This document shows, in pieces, positions 52,312 through 61,400 of a stretch of DNA of 64,000 nucleotides. Made by a program: the position numbers and the translations under genes. Under the pieces are notes generated by a model. That model saw only the letters and a program-made list of their open reading frames with translations. It was not told the DNA's origin and searched no databases. The stretch comes from Dehalococcoidia bacterium. GTDB lineage: Bacteria; Chloroflexota; Dehalococcoidia; Lucifugimonadales; GCA-002694895. Position 1 is the stretch's first letter. Each line of letters starts with the position of its first letter. Where the stretch lies: assembly GCA_029936815.1 (NCBI GenBank), contig JAPYRX010000002.1, positions 1-64,000 on the forward strand, in the 5' to 3' direction.

Positions 52312-53049
52312 TCATCTCTCATTTTTGTCAGCAGGACTTCCTGCAGGGCAGAACACTCCTAATAGTTCAAGTTCGTTAGTGTCGTGTTTGTTTTCTAGTC
52401 TATGTATTGTGCCAGGAGGCAAATAAATACTTGTTCCTTCTTTGATTTTTTCTTGCTTTTCACCATAGTGAATAATACCTTCGCCTTTGATTATAAATAT
52501 TACTTCTTCATAAGTATGTTCATGAAAAGGGGCTTTTATTTTTTTTATGAATCCTAGAAATTGTGTAACATATTTTGATCCATATTCGGGGTCTATTAAT
52601 AATTTGAAATATCTATCTTCTCCTGCAGGAAGATTAGTTTGTTTGTTTTTATCTACATGCGGAACGATTTCGGATTGTTTTTCCACTTTGGCTTTTTTGA
52701 GTTTGTGAGATTCGGTTTGCGGACTTTTGATTATTAATAATGTTGAATGATCAAAAGCTATATTTGCGACCTCGCATTCTATTTTTTCTGGTATTAAAAA
52801 TGCATACCCTTTACTTAGTATTAACTCTTTTGAATAAATATCATTTTTTATGGTTACCGAGATTTCCCCGTTTAAAACGTATCCAATTTTTTGTGATTTA
52901 ATAGATTTATTTAATATGATCGGTTTGTTTTTCAAATACAAAATACTTTGTATTAAATTTTCACATCCAGAAGTTGAATCTATAATTGTGTGAGAATATG
53001 TGTCTTTAGGGTTCTTATTTATTACATTATGGTGAACTATTTGAACCAT
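52312..53049 (-). CDS. bicupin protein
   Basis: The 245 aa product has two cupin domains. The N-terminal one (about 25-115, with GYVLNGEISVTIKN and GYAFLIPEKIECEV) lacks the metal His set. The C-terminal one (about 155-235) has HEHTYEEVIFIIKGEG and YLPPGTIHRLEN, with His and Glu residues that can hold a metal. The pattern resembles quercetinase/glyoxylate-isomerase-like bicupins. The substrate is unknown. It leads the MFS-MFS run on the minus strand. Confidence 0.82.
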   Translation of the reverse strand: MVQIVHHNVINKNPKDTYSHTIIDSTSGCENLIQSILYLKNKPIILNKSIKSQKIGYVLNGEISVTIKNDIYSKELILSKGYAFLIPEKIECEVANIAFDHSTLLIIKSPQTESHKLKKAKVEKQSEIVPHVDKNKQTNLPAGEDRYFKLLIDPEYGSKYVTQFLGFIKKIKAPFHEHTYEEVIFIIKGEGIIHYGEKQEKIKEGTSIYLPPGTIHRLENKHDTNELELLGVFCPAGSPADKNER

Positions 53050-53147
53050 ACTTAAATACTACTTATTTAATTAATTAATATTACTGTTTATATTTCAAAT
53101 TCTTAATTTAAGCAACCAAAGAACATCTAAAAAGTATTGTTATTATT

Positions 53148-53156
53148 TGTTATAAT
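53148..53156 (+). promoter_or_regulatory. extended -10 promoter of the 2-oxoacid dehydrogenase operon
   Basis: TGT-TATAAT, a perfect -10 with the TG extension, 28 bases before the lpdA TTG start and without a clear -35. Confidence 0.5.
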
Positions 53157-53184
53157 ATACCTTTAAATTAACATTGGTGCTTAT

Positions 53185-54570
53185 TTGAATGATTATCAAG
53201 TAGTTGTAATTGGAGGAGGCCCTGGCGGGTATGTTGCAGCAATTAGAGCAGCTCAACTAGGATTTAAAATAGCTGTTATAGAAAAAGATACTGTTGGAGG
53301 ATTATGCCTTAATTGGGGATGTATCCCTTCAAAGGCATTACTTAGAAATGCAGAAGTCTTGAATTTAATTAAAAATTCTGAGGAATTTGGTATAACATTT
53401 GAAAATTTGATTTATGATTTTTCAAAGGCGGTAAAAAGAAGCAGGAAAGTAGTACGAAAATTAACTACCGGAGTTGAATTTTTGCTTGAAAAGAATAATG
53501 TTGAATTAATTTCTGATATCGCTTCAATAACTGGATTAAATGAAATCAAACTTGAGAATTCAAATAAAGTTATCACTACTGATAATATAATTCTTGCAAC
53601 AGGATCGATATTTAAACAATTTCCAAATTTGCCAATAGATGAAAAACTAGTTATCACCAGTAGGCAAGCTTTAGAATTAAAAGAAATTCCCAAAAGTATA
53701 GCTATAGTTGGAGGTGGCGCCACAGGGATAGAATTTAGCTATATATTTAATGCTTACGGAAGTGAAGTTACTATCATTGAACTAACCGATCGAATAGTAA
53801 ACAAAGAAGATAAAGATATAAGTAAGGAATTAACTAAATCTTATCAAAACAAGGGGATTAATATTTTAACAAGCACTCATATCTCAAGTCTTTATGTTAA
53901 TGAGAAATCTGTTTCAGTGAATCTATCATCAAATGGAGATTCATCGTCAATTGAAGTTGATACCGTAATGGTTGCAGTTGGTGCTGAAGCAAACATTGAA
54001 AATTTAGGAATAAAGGAAATAGGAGTTGAAATTGATAATGGATGGATAAAAATTGATGAATATATGTCCACTAATTTTTCAAATATCTATGCAATTGGTG
54101 ATGTGACAGGTAAGTTATTGCAAGCCCATGTTGCATCTCATCAAGGTGTTGTGGCTATTGAAAAAATAGCAGGATTAAATCCGGAACCTATTAAAAATTA
54201 TTATGATATGCCTAGAGCAATATATTCCGAACCTCAGGTTGCTAGTATTGGTTTAACTGAAGAAGAAGCTAAATCAAAAGGCTATAAAATTAAAGTAGGA
54301 ACTTTTCCTTTATCAGCAAGTGGAAAGGCTTTGGGATCAGGAGATACTGAAGGTTTTTCAAAATTGATTTTCGATTCAGAAATAGGAGAATTACTTGGTG
54401 CGCATATGATTGGCTCTAATGTATCTGAGCTATTAGGTGAAATAGGCATACTAAAATTGTTAGAAGGATCTTCTAAGGAGATAGGTGATTTAGTTCATCC
54501 TCACCCAACTATTTCTGAGATACTCAAAGAATCAGCTTTAAGTTCTTTGGGCACGGCTATACACATATAA
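53185..54570 (+). CDS. lpdA: dihydrolipoyl dehydrogenase (E3)
   Basis: The 461 aa product has an N-terminal FAD motif GGGPGGYVAAIRAA, redox Cys pair C41 and C46 in GGLCLNWGCIPSK, an NAD-binding IAIVGGGATGIEFSYIF, FAD-contact YAIGDVTG and catalytic His in HPHPTISE (H440, with E445). It reoxidises lipoamide of the E2. The start is TTG; an internal ATG would remove the FAD site. First gene of E3-E1alpha-E1beta-E2. Confidence 0.96.
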   Translation: MNDYQVVVIGGGPGGYVAAIRAAQLGFKIAVIEKDTVGGLCLNWGCIPSKALLRNAEVLNLIKNSEEFGITFENLIYDFSKAVKRSRKVVRKLTTGVEFLLEKNNVELISDIASITGLNEIKLENSNKVITTDNIILATGSIFKQFPNLPIDEKLVITSRQALELKEIPKSIAIVGGGATGIEFSYIFNAYGSEVTIIELTDRIVNKEDKDISKELTKSYQNKGINILTSTHISSLYVNEKSVSVNLSSNGDSSSIEVDTVMVAVGAEANIENLGIKEIGVEIDNGWIKIDEYMSTNFSNIYAIGDVTGKLLQAHVASHQGVVAIEKIAGLNPEPIKNYYDMPRAIYSEPQVASIGLTEEEAKSKGYKIKVGTFPLSASGKALGSGDTEGFSKLIFDSEIGELLGAHMIGSNVSELLGEIGILKLLEGSSKEIGDLVHPHPTISEILKESALSSLGTAIHI

Positions 54571-54592
54571 TTTTTTTGTAAAATTACACTTT

Positions 54593-55558
54593 ATGGATAA
54601 ACAATTAGCTAAAAAATATTTATTAGGAATGCTTAAGATAAGGCAATTTGAAGAAGCATGTGGTCGCATGTACATGCAAGGAAAGATAAAAGGATTTTTA
54701 CATTTGTATATCGGAGAAGAAGCTATTGCCGTGGGATCAATTTCGGAATTGTCAGAAGATGATTATATAATTACTCATTACAGAGATCATGGCCATGCTC
54801 TTGCGAGAGGTATGGATCCAAACAAAATTATGGCAGAATTATACGGAAGAGTAGATGGGAGTAGCAGAGGGAAAGCTGGATCTATGCATCTTTTTGATTC
54901 GAATTTACATTTTATGGGAGGACATGCAATTGTTGGAGGACATTTACCAATTGCAGTTGGAATAGCTTTAGGATTAAAAAAGCAGAACAAAAATGGCCTT
55001 GTAGTTGCTTTTTTTGGTGATGGAGCTGTTAACGAAGGCGAATTTCATGAATCTATGAACTTGGCAGCGTTGTGGAAATTACCTATTATTTTTTATTTAG
55101 AAAACAATCAATACGGAATGGGAACACATGTGAAACGATCATCAGCAAATCCTGATATGTTATATAAATTCGCAGATTTGTACGGAATGCCATCTACTAA
55201 AATTGATGGGATGGATGTCTTAACAGTAAGAGATTCTACCAGAGAAGCAATTGATAAAATAAGAAAAAATAATGGACCAATATTAATAGAAGCTATGACA
55301 TACAGATTTAGAGGTCATTCTATGGCTGATCCTTCTGCTTACAGGGAAAATGAAGAAGTTCAGAAATGGCAAAAAGAAAAAGATCCAATTGAGTTATTTA
55401 AGCAATATTGTATATCTAATGATCTTTTAAATGAATCAGATTTTAAATCTGTAGATGATGAAGTGAAAGAAATAATACAAGAGTGTTTAAATTTTGCTGA
55501 AAACAGTCCATTACCTGATATGAGTGTGGCAAAGGATAAAATTTATAATATAAATTAA
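54593..55558 (+). CDS. pdhA: pyruvate/2-oxoacid dehydrogenase E1 alpha
   Basis: The 321 aa product has HYRDHGHALARG near 63, a GSMHLFD motif near 98, and the TPP-binding GDGAVNEGEFHESMNLAALW near 142, followed by ENNQYGMGT, which is typical. AcoA/PdhA-type alpha subunit of the heterotetrameric E1. Its substrate is most likely pyruvate (acetoin is an alternative, since AcoA is similar); the small size is that of the bacterial E1 alpha. Confidence 0.93.
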   Translation: MDKQLAKKYLLGMLKIRQFEEACGRMYMQGKIKGFLHLYIGEEAIAVGSISELSEDDYIITHYRDHGHALARGMDPNKIMAELYGRVDGSSRGKAGSMHLFDSNLHFMGGHAIVGGHLPIAVGIALGLKKQNKNGLVVAFFGDGAVNEGEFHESMNLAALWKLPIIFYLENNQYGMGTHVKRSSANPDMLYKFADLYGMPSTKIDGMDVLTVRDSTREAIDKIRKNNGPILIEAMTYRFRGHSMADPSAYRENEEVQKWQKEKDPIELFKQYCISNDLLNESDFKSVDDEVKEIIQECLNFAENSPLPDMSVAKDKIYNIN

Positions 55559-55562
55559 TTGA

Positions 55563-56552
55563 GTGTTAAGAAATATGACAGAAATGAATTTGAGAGATGC
55601 ATTGTCAAAAGGACTTAGAGAAGCCTTGGATACAAATGAAAATGTATTTTTGATGGGTGAAGACATAGGTATATATGGCGGTCCTTATGCAGTTACAAAA
55701 GGATTGTTTGAAGATTATGGATCAGAAAAAATAATTGATACCCCTATATCTGAATCAGGATTTGTTGGAGCGGGCATTGGATCTTCAATGGTTGGTATGA
55801 AGCCTATAATAGAGATTATGACAATTAATTTTTCACTTTTAGCAATAGATCAGATTGTTAATCATGCAGCAAAAATGCATTATATGTCTGATGGTCAACT
55901 TAGTGTCCCTATCATCATTAGAACAGTGACAGGCGCAGGAGGTAGATTGGCTGCAACACATTCCCAAAGTTTTGAAGGATGGTATGCGTCAGTTCCTGGA
56001 TTAATAGTTGTCGCTCCGTCTAATCCTAGCGATGCATTAGGATTATTAAGAGCATCAATTAATGATAATAACCCAATTATTTTCGCAGAACATTCTATGC
56101 TTTATGGAGTAACTGGAGATGTTCCGGATCAATATTATGAGACTCCAATAGGTTTGCCTAAAATAATAGAAGAAGGAAATGATCTTACAATTATTGCGTG
56201 GTCTGGAATGATTCCTGTCGCTCAAGAAGTATCCTCAAAGTTGAAAGATAAAAAATTACAAACTGAGATTGTTGACCTTAGAACATTGAATCCAATTGAT
56301 TTTGAATTAATATTTAATTCTGTTAAAAAAACTAATAAAGTAGTAATATTAGATGAGTATTGGGAAACCGGATCATTTGGGGCTTATATTTGTTCAGTTA
56401 TTCAAGAAAATTGTTTTGATTATCTGGATGCTCCAATAGCTGTTGTAAATAGTTTAAATATACCTATGCCATATAGCGCTGATTTAGAAGATGAAGTAAT
56501 TCCTAATACTAAGAGAGTATTAATGAAAATCGATGAATTATTAGGTTTGTAG
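55563..56552 (+). CDS. pdhB: pyruvate/2-oxoacid dehydrogenase E1 beta
   Basis: The product is up to 329 aa; GTG at 55563 or the ATG at 55575 may start it. It shows LMGEDIGIYGGPYAVTKGL, IDTPISESGFVGAGIGSSMV, GAGGRLAATHSQSFEGWYA and WSGMIPVAQEV. It closes the E1 active site with the alpha subunit. Two bases before E2's Shine-Dalgarno it ends with TAG. Confidence 0.94.
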   Translation: MLRNMTEMNLRDALSKGLREALDTNENVFLMGEDIGIYGGPYAVTKGLFEDYGSEKIIDTPISESGFVGAGIGSSMVGMKPIIEIMTINFSLLAIDQIVNHAAKMHYMSDGQLSVPIIIRTVTGAGGRLAATHSQSFEGWYASVPGLIVVAPSNPSDALGLLRASINDNNPIIFAEHSMLYGVTGDVPDQYYETPIGLPKIIEEGNDLTIIAWSGMIPVAQEVSSKLKDKKLQTEIVDLRTLNPIDFELIFNSVKKTNKVVILDEYWETGSFGAYICSVIQENCFDYLDAPIAVVNSLNIPMPYSADLEDEVIPNTKRVLMKIDELLGL

Positions 56553-56564
56553 GAGGAAATAAAA

Positions 56565-57842
56565 TTGTCAGAAGAACTTAACATGCCTCAGATGGGTTAC
56601 GATATGAAAGAAGGGGTAGTAGTGAAATGGCTTAAAGATGTTGGCTCCTCTATTAAAATTGGTGACCCTGTAGCTGAAATAGAAACCGACAAAGCAGTTG
56701 TTGAATTTGAATCTTACGCAGAAGGAACTTTGCAAGAAATATTAGTCGAGGAAGGAACAAAAGTAAATGTAGGAGATGCTATAGCGATTGTAGGAGACGG
56801 ATCCTTGATTAATTCTGATAATACTACACCTCCTGTGACAAGCAATGATATTGAAGAAGATTCAAACGAGGAAATTTCTATAGCATCATCAGATGTAGTA
56901 ATAGAAGAAATTATTCCACCTGATAGTAATAGTGATGGAAGTAAAATTAAGGTATCCCCTTTGGCTAGAAAATTAGCAAATGATAATAATATCGATTTAA
57001 ATTCTGTTTCAGGAACTGGGCCAGGCGGAAGAATAGTTAAGGTAGATATATTAAATTTAATTGAAATAGATTCTGAAACATTATCTTCATCCGAAGAAAA
57101 TAAAATTAAAATTGATACTAATATTCCATCAATAGATGAAGTACCTACAGTCTTGCAAGAATTTAATGAAGGAAATAAAATGCGGTCGCAAATTGCAAGA
57201 GTTACACAAAGAAGCAAACAAGAAGTTCCTCATTATTATCTTTCTACTGATATAAATATGGATAAGGCTTTAGAAATTAGAGCTCAGATCAATACAAAAT
57301 TAGCAGAACAAAATATTAAAATTAGTATCAATGATTTAATAATAAGAGCCACAGTTGAGACTCTCAAAAAATACCCTATTTTTAATAGTCGATATGAAAA
57401 TAACAATGTAATTATAAATGACGAAATAAATATTTCTATAGCTATAGCTTTAAATGAAGGATTAATTATGCCATCAATAATTAATTGTAATGATAAAGAT
57501 ATTAAAGATATTTCACTTTCTACAAAAGACTTGGTTAATAGAACTAAAAATGGTAAATTAACAAGTGCAGAATACACTAAAGGTACTTTTTCAATTAGTA
57601 ACTTAGGTATGTTTGATGTTAATAGTTTTTTGGCAATAATATTGCCGCCTCAAACTTCTATGCTAGCTGTTGGGTCTGTCAAGAAAACTCCAGTTGTTAC
57701 GAAAGATGACAGTATAATAATTTCTAATATCATGAATGCTAGCTTATCTGCCGACCATAGAGTAACAGATGGAGCCGCAGGAGCATTATTTATTGCGGAA
57801 TTAAAAAATAATTTGGAAAACCCTGTTAATTTAATAATATAA
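56565..57842 (+). CDS. pdhC: dihydrolipoamide acyltransferase (E2)
   Basis: The 425 aa product starts at TTG with AGGAGG eight bases before it. It has one lipoyl domain (1-80; lipoyl Lys K43 in IETDKAVVEFES), an Ser/Asp/Glu-rich linker, a peripheral-subunit-binding domain (about 128-165: VSPLARKLANDNNI, GTGPGGRIVKVDI) and a C-terminal catalytic domain ending SADHRVTDG (H398, D402). It moves the acyl group to CoA. Last gene of the complex; thyX follows in 20 bases. Confidence 0.95.
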   Translation: MSEELNMPQMGYDMKEGVVVKWLKDVGSSIKIGDPVAEIETDKAVVEFESYAEGTLQEILVEEGTKVNVGDAIAIVGDGSLINSDNTTPPVTSNDIEEDSNEEISIASSDVVIEEIIPPDSNSDGSKIKVSPLARKLANDNNIDLNSVSGTGPGGRIVKVDILNLIEIDSETLSSSEENKIKIDTNIPSIDEVPTVLQEFNEGNKMRSQIARVTQRSKQEVPHYYLSTDINMDKALEIRAQINTKLAEQNIKISINDLIIRATVETLKKYPIFNSRYENNNVIINDEINISIAIALNEGLIMPSIINCNDKDIKDISLSTKDLVNRTKNGKLTSAEYTKGTFSISNLGMFDVNSFLAIILPPQTSMLAVGSVKKTPVVTKDDSIIISNIMNASLSADHRVTDGAAGALFIAELKNNLENPVNLII

Positions 57843-57862
57843 AATAATATATACTATTTATT

Positions 57863-58498
57863 ATGAATATCGTTAAATTAGTATCAATTACACCTGACGC
57901 GGAAGAAACCATTGCTTATATTGCGAGAGTTAGTAATCCTAAAAACCAAGATAATGAAAAATATGATAGGTTGCTAAATTATATGATTGATCATGGTCAT
58001 TGGTCACCTTTTGAACAGGCTTACATGACGATAGAAATTCAAACTTCTTTAGCGATTGCTACTCAAATATTGAGACATAGATCTTTTACTTTTCAACAAT
58101 TTAGTCAGAGATATGCTGAAAAAAACCTTATTAATGAATCTATAGATTTACCAGAATTGAGAAGCCAGGACACTAAAAACAGACAAAATTCAATTGATGA
58201 TATATCGGAAGATATCAAAAATGAATTTAATAACAGAATTAGAAAACATTTTGATGAATCAACAAAACTGTATGATGATTTGTTGAATGAAGGAGTTGCG
58301 AAAGAATCTGCTAGATTTGTTTTACCACAAGCAACTACAACTAGAATGTATATGACTGGAACAATAAGAAGTTGGATGCACTACATAGACTTAAGAGCTG
58401 GTCATGGAACGCAAAAGGAACATATGGATATCGCTCACCAGATTAAAAATATATTCAAAGAGAATATGCCTGTTATTGCTGCGACTATGAATTGGTAA
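57863..58498 (+). CDS. thyX: flavin-dependent thymidylate synthase
   Basis: The 211 aa product has the ThyX signature RHRSFTFQQFSQRY near residue 73, HGHWSPFEQAYMT near 48, and LPQATTTRMYMTGTIRSWMHY near 155, followed by RAGHGTQKEH. It makes dTMP from dUMP with FAD and methylene-THF, giving THF and not DHF. A strong terminator follows the stop. Confidence 0.96.
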   Translation: MNIVKLVSITPDAEETIAYIARVSNPKNQDNEKYDRLLNYMIDHGHWSPFEQAYMTIEIQTSLAIATQILRHRSFTFQQFSQRYAEKNLINESIDLPELRSQDTKNRQNSIDDISEDIKNEFNNRIRKHFDESTKLYDDLLNEGVAKESARFVLPQATTTRMYMTGTIRSWMHYIDLRAGHGTQKEHMDIAHQIKNIFKENMPVIAATMNW

Positions 58499-58504
58499 AA
58501 AAAA

Positions 58505-58525
58505 ACCCGGTAAAAATTACCGGGT
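58505..58525. terminator. bidirectional terminator between thyX and the FAS1 gene
   Basis: Stem ACCCGGTAA / TTACCGGGT with loop AAA, flanked by A-run on the left and nine T on the right, so it can serve both convergent genes. The A/T runs extend the stem. Confidence 0.92.
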
Positions 58526-58554
58526 TTTTTTTTACCAATTTTACAATAATTAGA

Positions 58555-59901
58555 TTAGATATTTTTTCTGTAATTCAATCTTACTAGACCTGAAATAGTA
58601 ATCAACATGATTCCTAGTGCAAGCATTCCGTATGCGACGTTTAGAACATTAGTATCATAAGCACCCACACTTGGTAATCCTGGGAATGGACCTCTTCTTG
58701 CGATTACAGTATCTACAAGATGAATAATACCGTTACTTGCTTCAATATCTGTTGCAGTATATTTAGCTTGATTGCTATCCATAATTTTTATATCAATTTT
58801 AGAATCACCAGATAGAAGATGTGAATCAAGAACATGAACTTCTAGTGCACGTTTTAAATTCGCAGAATTATTAGATAACTTGCTCCAGTTTGCATCTCCG
58901 TATGATGTGATTGCTGTATCAGTAGGAGCCAACAAAGTAATTGGACCAATTGCTGAAAGGTCCGATGACATTCCGGCAGTATTAATTGCTACAGATAATT
59001 TTGTTAATCTAGTATCATTTTTGATTGTTGTGTATATATCATCAAGTTTAGACAGTTTAAATGATCCCATTTTATAAGATTCTTTAGTTGCAATAACTGT
59101 ACCTAGGTTTTTAGCTCTTAATAAAGAGTTGAGTGCATCATTCATGAGAATTGATCCTGTTTCGAAATTCGTGAATGTTTGTGCTTGTTGAGCAGAAAGT
59201 ACTGCTGCATCAGCGTTGCTTTGGATAATTGTAATTGCACTACTAGCTGTTGTACCGTTGTCATAGACATAAGAACCAGTTATATTAGTCCCCATAGCTT
59301 TAGTAATTGCTTCGCTAGCTAATTTCACATGAGCGGCCACACCGTTTCCAACATCGCCATTAACTACATCTATCATTTTTTTAGCACTAATAACTAAATC
59401 AGCTGTTGTTTTAGCATTTTTCCCATCAGTTGCATGTGATATAGCAGTATTTAAAACATTTTGTAATCCTGTGATTTCTGAATCTTTGCCAACTAAAGAT
59501 CTGATATTCTTAACATCTTGGCCAGGGATTGTGTTTGCGAAAATTATTCTTGAAGATGCGCCAGATTCTTCTCTAATTTCTAGTCTTCTGAAATTAACCA
59601 TAATATCCGAATCTGATGTATATGAAAGTTTTGCAACTCCATCTTCGTCTACCGTTACATTCCCAACACTCGTTTTCTTCATTGAATCATCAAGCAGGTA
59701 CGCATTATATTTCATTGAACCTGTTGGTGAAGTAACACCTGTCATTGAAACAGTAAGAGTGTTACCAGCAGACGATCCGGTTGAAATCATTGCAGAGCCG
59801 CTACCGGACACTGATGCTGCGTAAATTAATTTTGCTGGCAAAGCAACGAAAATTATTGCCATAAGTAAAGCTGTGTATCTAAATATATTTTTCTTGGGCA
59901 T
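58555..59901 (-). CDS. exported FAS1 (fasciclin) domain protein with C-terminal membrane anchor
   Basis: The 448 aa product has a signal peptide (about 1-29, MAIIFVALPAKLIYAAS), a long Ser/Thr/Ala-rich region of about 240 residues with helices, and a FAS1 domain (about 275-395: SDLSAIGPITLLAPTDTAI, then NLKRALEVHVLDSHLL, then SNGIIHLVDTVI). A hydrophobic segment (about 418-440) and NYRKNI tail anchor it. FAS1 domains mediate adhesion. Codon use is GC-richer than neighbours, similar to the surface-protein gene, suggesting high expression. Confidence 0.9.
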   Translation of the reverse strand: MPKKNIFRYTALLMAIIFVALPAKLIYAASVSGSGSAMISTGSSAGNTLTVSMTGVTSPTGSMKYNAYLLDDSMKKTSVGNVTVDEDGVAKLSYTSDSDIMVNFRRLEIREESGASSRIIFANTIPGQDVKNIRSLVGKDSEITGLQNVLNTAISHATDGKNAKTTADLVISAKKMIDVVNGDVGNGVAAHVKLASEAITKAMGTNITGSYVYDNGTTASSAITIIQSNADAAVLSAQQAQTFTNFETGSILMNDALNSLLRAKNLGTVIATKESYKMGSFKLSKLDDIYTTIKNDTRLTKLSVAINTAGMSSDLSAIGPITLLAPTDTAITSYGDANWSKLSNNSANLKRALEVHVLDSHLLSGDSKIDIKIMDSNQAKYTATDIEASNGIIHLVDTVIARRGPFPGLPSVGAYDTNVLNVAYGMLALGIMLITISGLVRLNYRKNI

Positions 59902-60193
59902 GATCTTCGCACCTTTAATTTTTAAATATTATAATCAAATTCTAGAGAAGTATCTTATCATAAATAGATATTTCTTCCTATATAAATAATAACTATTTTT
60001 ATAACAATTATTGTATAAGAATAGAGAATTATGGCTAACTATACAATATTCAATAAACAAAAATAAGTATCATTAGAATGAAATATATACAGATTTGCTG
60101 TTAGAAAAAATAGTTTTAGATGTCTTTTTTTAACTTTTTTTAACTTAAAGAAAGGAATCGTAGTAAAAATGACACCTAAATTCTAAATTTAAG
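59902..60193. other. AT-rich intergenic region between divergent FAS1 and oxidase genes
   Basis: No gene. A minus-strand TATAAT at 59928-59933 may be the -10 of the FAS1 gene; no good -35. The rest has T/A runs (TTTTTTTAACTTTTTTTAAC near 60125) and nothing else recognisable. Confidence 0.35.
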
Positions 60194-60221
60194 TTGTCAG
60201 AAATAGATAAAAACCTATATT
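60194..60221 (+). promoter_or_regulatory. candidate promoter of the oxidase-amidohydrolase pair
   Basis: TTGTCA at 60194-60199, 16-base spacer, TATATT at 60216-60221; the ATG of the oxidase gene is 32 bases on. Confidence 0.45.
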
Positions 60222-60252
60222 CTATCGTTTATTAGCTATATGGCAAAAATAT

Positions 60253-61398
60253 ATGAAAAATAAGCCCAAGAATTATGAAGTAGTTATCATAGGCGGAGGG
60301 GTGATCGGAGTATCGATAGCTTATAAATTATCAATGAATAATATCAAATGCGCTATTATTGAAAAAAATAAATTAGGACATGGAGCCACTCGGGCAGCTG
60401 CTGGAGTTATTTCTCCTCTTTTTTATGGATCTGATCCAATAGAATCTCCGATGAGTAAAATGAGGATATTGAGTTATGAAATGTTTCTCAATTTAGAAAA
60501 CGAGTTTGAAGAATTGGAAATCGAGTCTCCTTATAAAAAAACAGGTATATTTAGAACAGCATTTGACGATTCGGAGTTGCAGTTATTAAAAAATTTATCT
60601 GAAATTACCAAGAAATTTGGAGTGAAATCCGAATTGATAGATGATTTGAACTTGAGAAATGAATTGAATTTTATAAATGAAGAAATTACTGCTGGAATAT
60701 TTTTTCCTGATGAGGGATATGTAGATGGGTTAGATTTTGTAAATAAATTAAAATTGGCTATAACCAAAACGGGTTCGGATATTTTTGAAAATGAAGAATT
60801 TATTGATTTTAATATTGAAAATGAAAATCTTAATAAGATAACCACCTCTAAACAAACAATTTTTGCAGAGAATTTAATATTTGCAACCGGATCAGAAAAT
60901 ATATTGTCAAAATTGGATCTTCCGAAAGAATTAAACATTTATCCAGTCAAAGGGCAATATATACTTGTGAGATCTAGCGGTTTTAAATTGCCCTACACAA
61001 TTGGGGATGGTACTTATGGACAAATAGAAGATGGCCCAGATTATCAAGGATATTTAGTTCCTCGTGATGATAATATGATTTATATTGGAGCTTCTAAGCA
61101 CCCTGGAAAAAATGATACGAGCATCGAACTTGAAGGAGTTGATTTTTGTTTGAAAATTGCAAAAAAATACCTTCGCAGTATAGAAAACTTGGAATTTATA
61201 TCAGCAAATTCAGGAATTAGGCCTCAATCTAAAAATGGGAAACCAATTATAAAAAAAATATTTAATAAACAAAATATTTTTTTCGTATCCGGACACTTTA
61301 CGCAAGGAATGATGCTATCTCTAGCTACTGCTGAGATAATAAAAAATTATTTAATCAAATCAGATATAATTTTATTTGAAGAATTTAACGAGATGTAA
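60253..61398 (+). CDS. glycine/D-amino acid oxidase-like FAD protein (ThiO/DAO family)
   Basis: The 381 aa product has the FAD motif VVIIGGGVIGVSIAYKLS (about 10-27), then GHGATRAAAGVISPLFYG, a long substrate domain with PVKGQYILVRS near 233, and a C-terminal NSGIRPQSKNGKPII followed by VSGHFTQGMMLSLATAE, the family's final FAD loop. The pattern is closest to ThiO/glycine oxidase. No thi genes are nearby, so glycine or a D-amino acid catabolic role is as likely. It precedes the amidohydrolase gene by two bases. Confidence 0.87.
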   Translation: MKNKPKNYEVVIIGGGVIGVSIAYKLSMNNIKCAIIEKNKLGHGATRAAAGVISPLFYGSDPIESPMSKMRILSYEMFLNLENEFEELEIESPYKKTGIFRTAFDDSELQLLKNLSEITKKFGVKSELIDDLNLRNELNFINEEITAGIFFPDEGYVDGLDFVNKLKLAITKTGSDIFENEEFIDFNIENENLNKITTSKQTIFAENLIFATGSENILSKLDLPKELNIYPVKGQYILVRSSGFKLPYTIGDGTYGQIEDGPDYQGYLVPRDDNMIYIGASKHPGKNDTSIELEGVDFCLKIAKKYLRSIENLEFISANSGIRPQSKNGKPIIKKIFNKQNIFFVSGHFTQGMMLSLATAEIIKNYLIKSDIILFEEFNEM

Positions 61399-61400
61399 AC

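Noticed and set aside
56714-57217. 167-codon minus-strand frame inside pdhC
   Set aside because: Antisense shadow of a well-recognised E2 gene.
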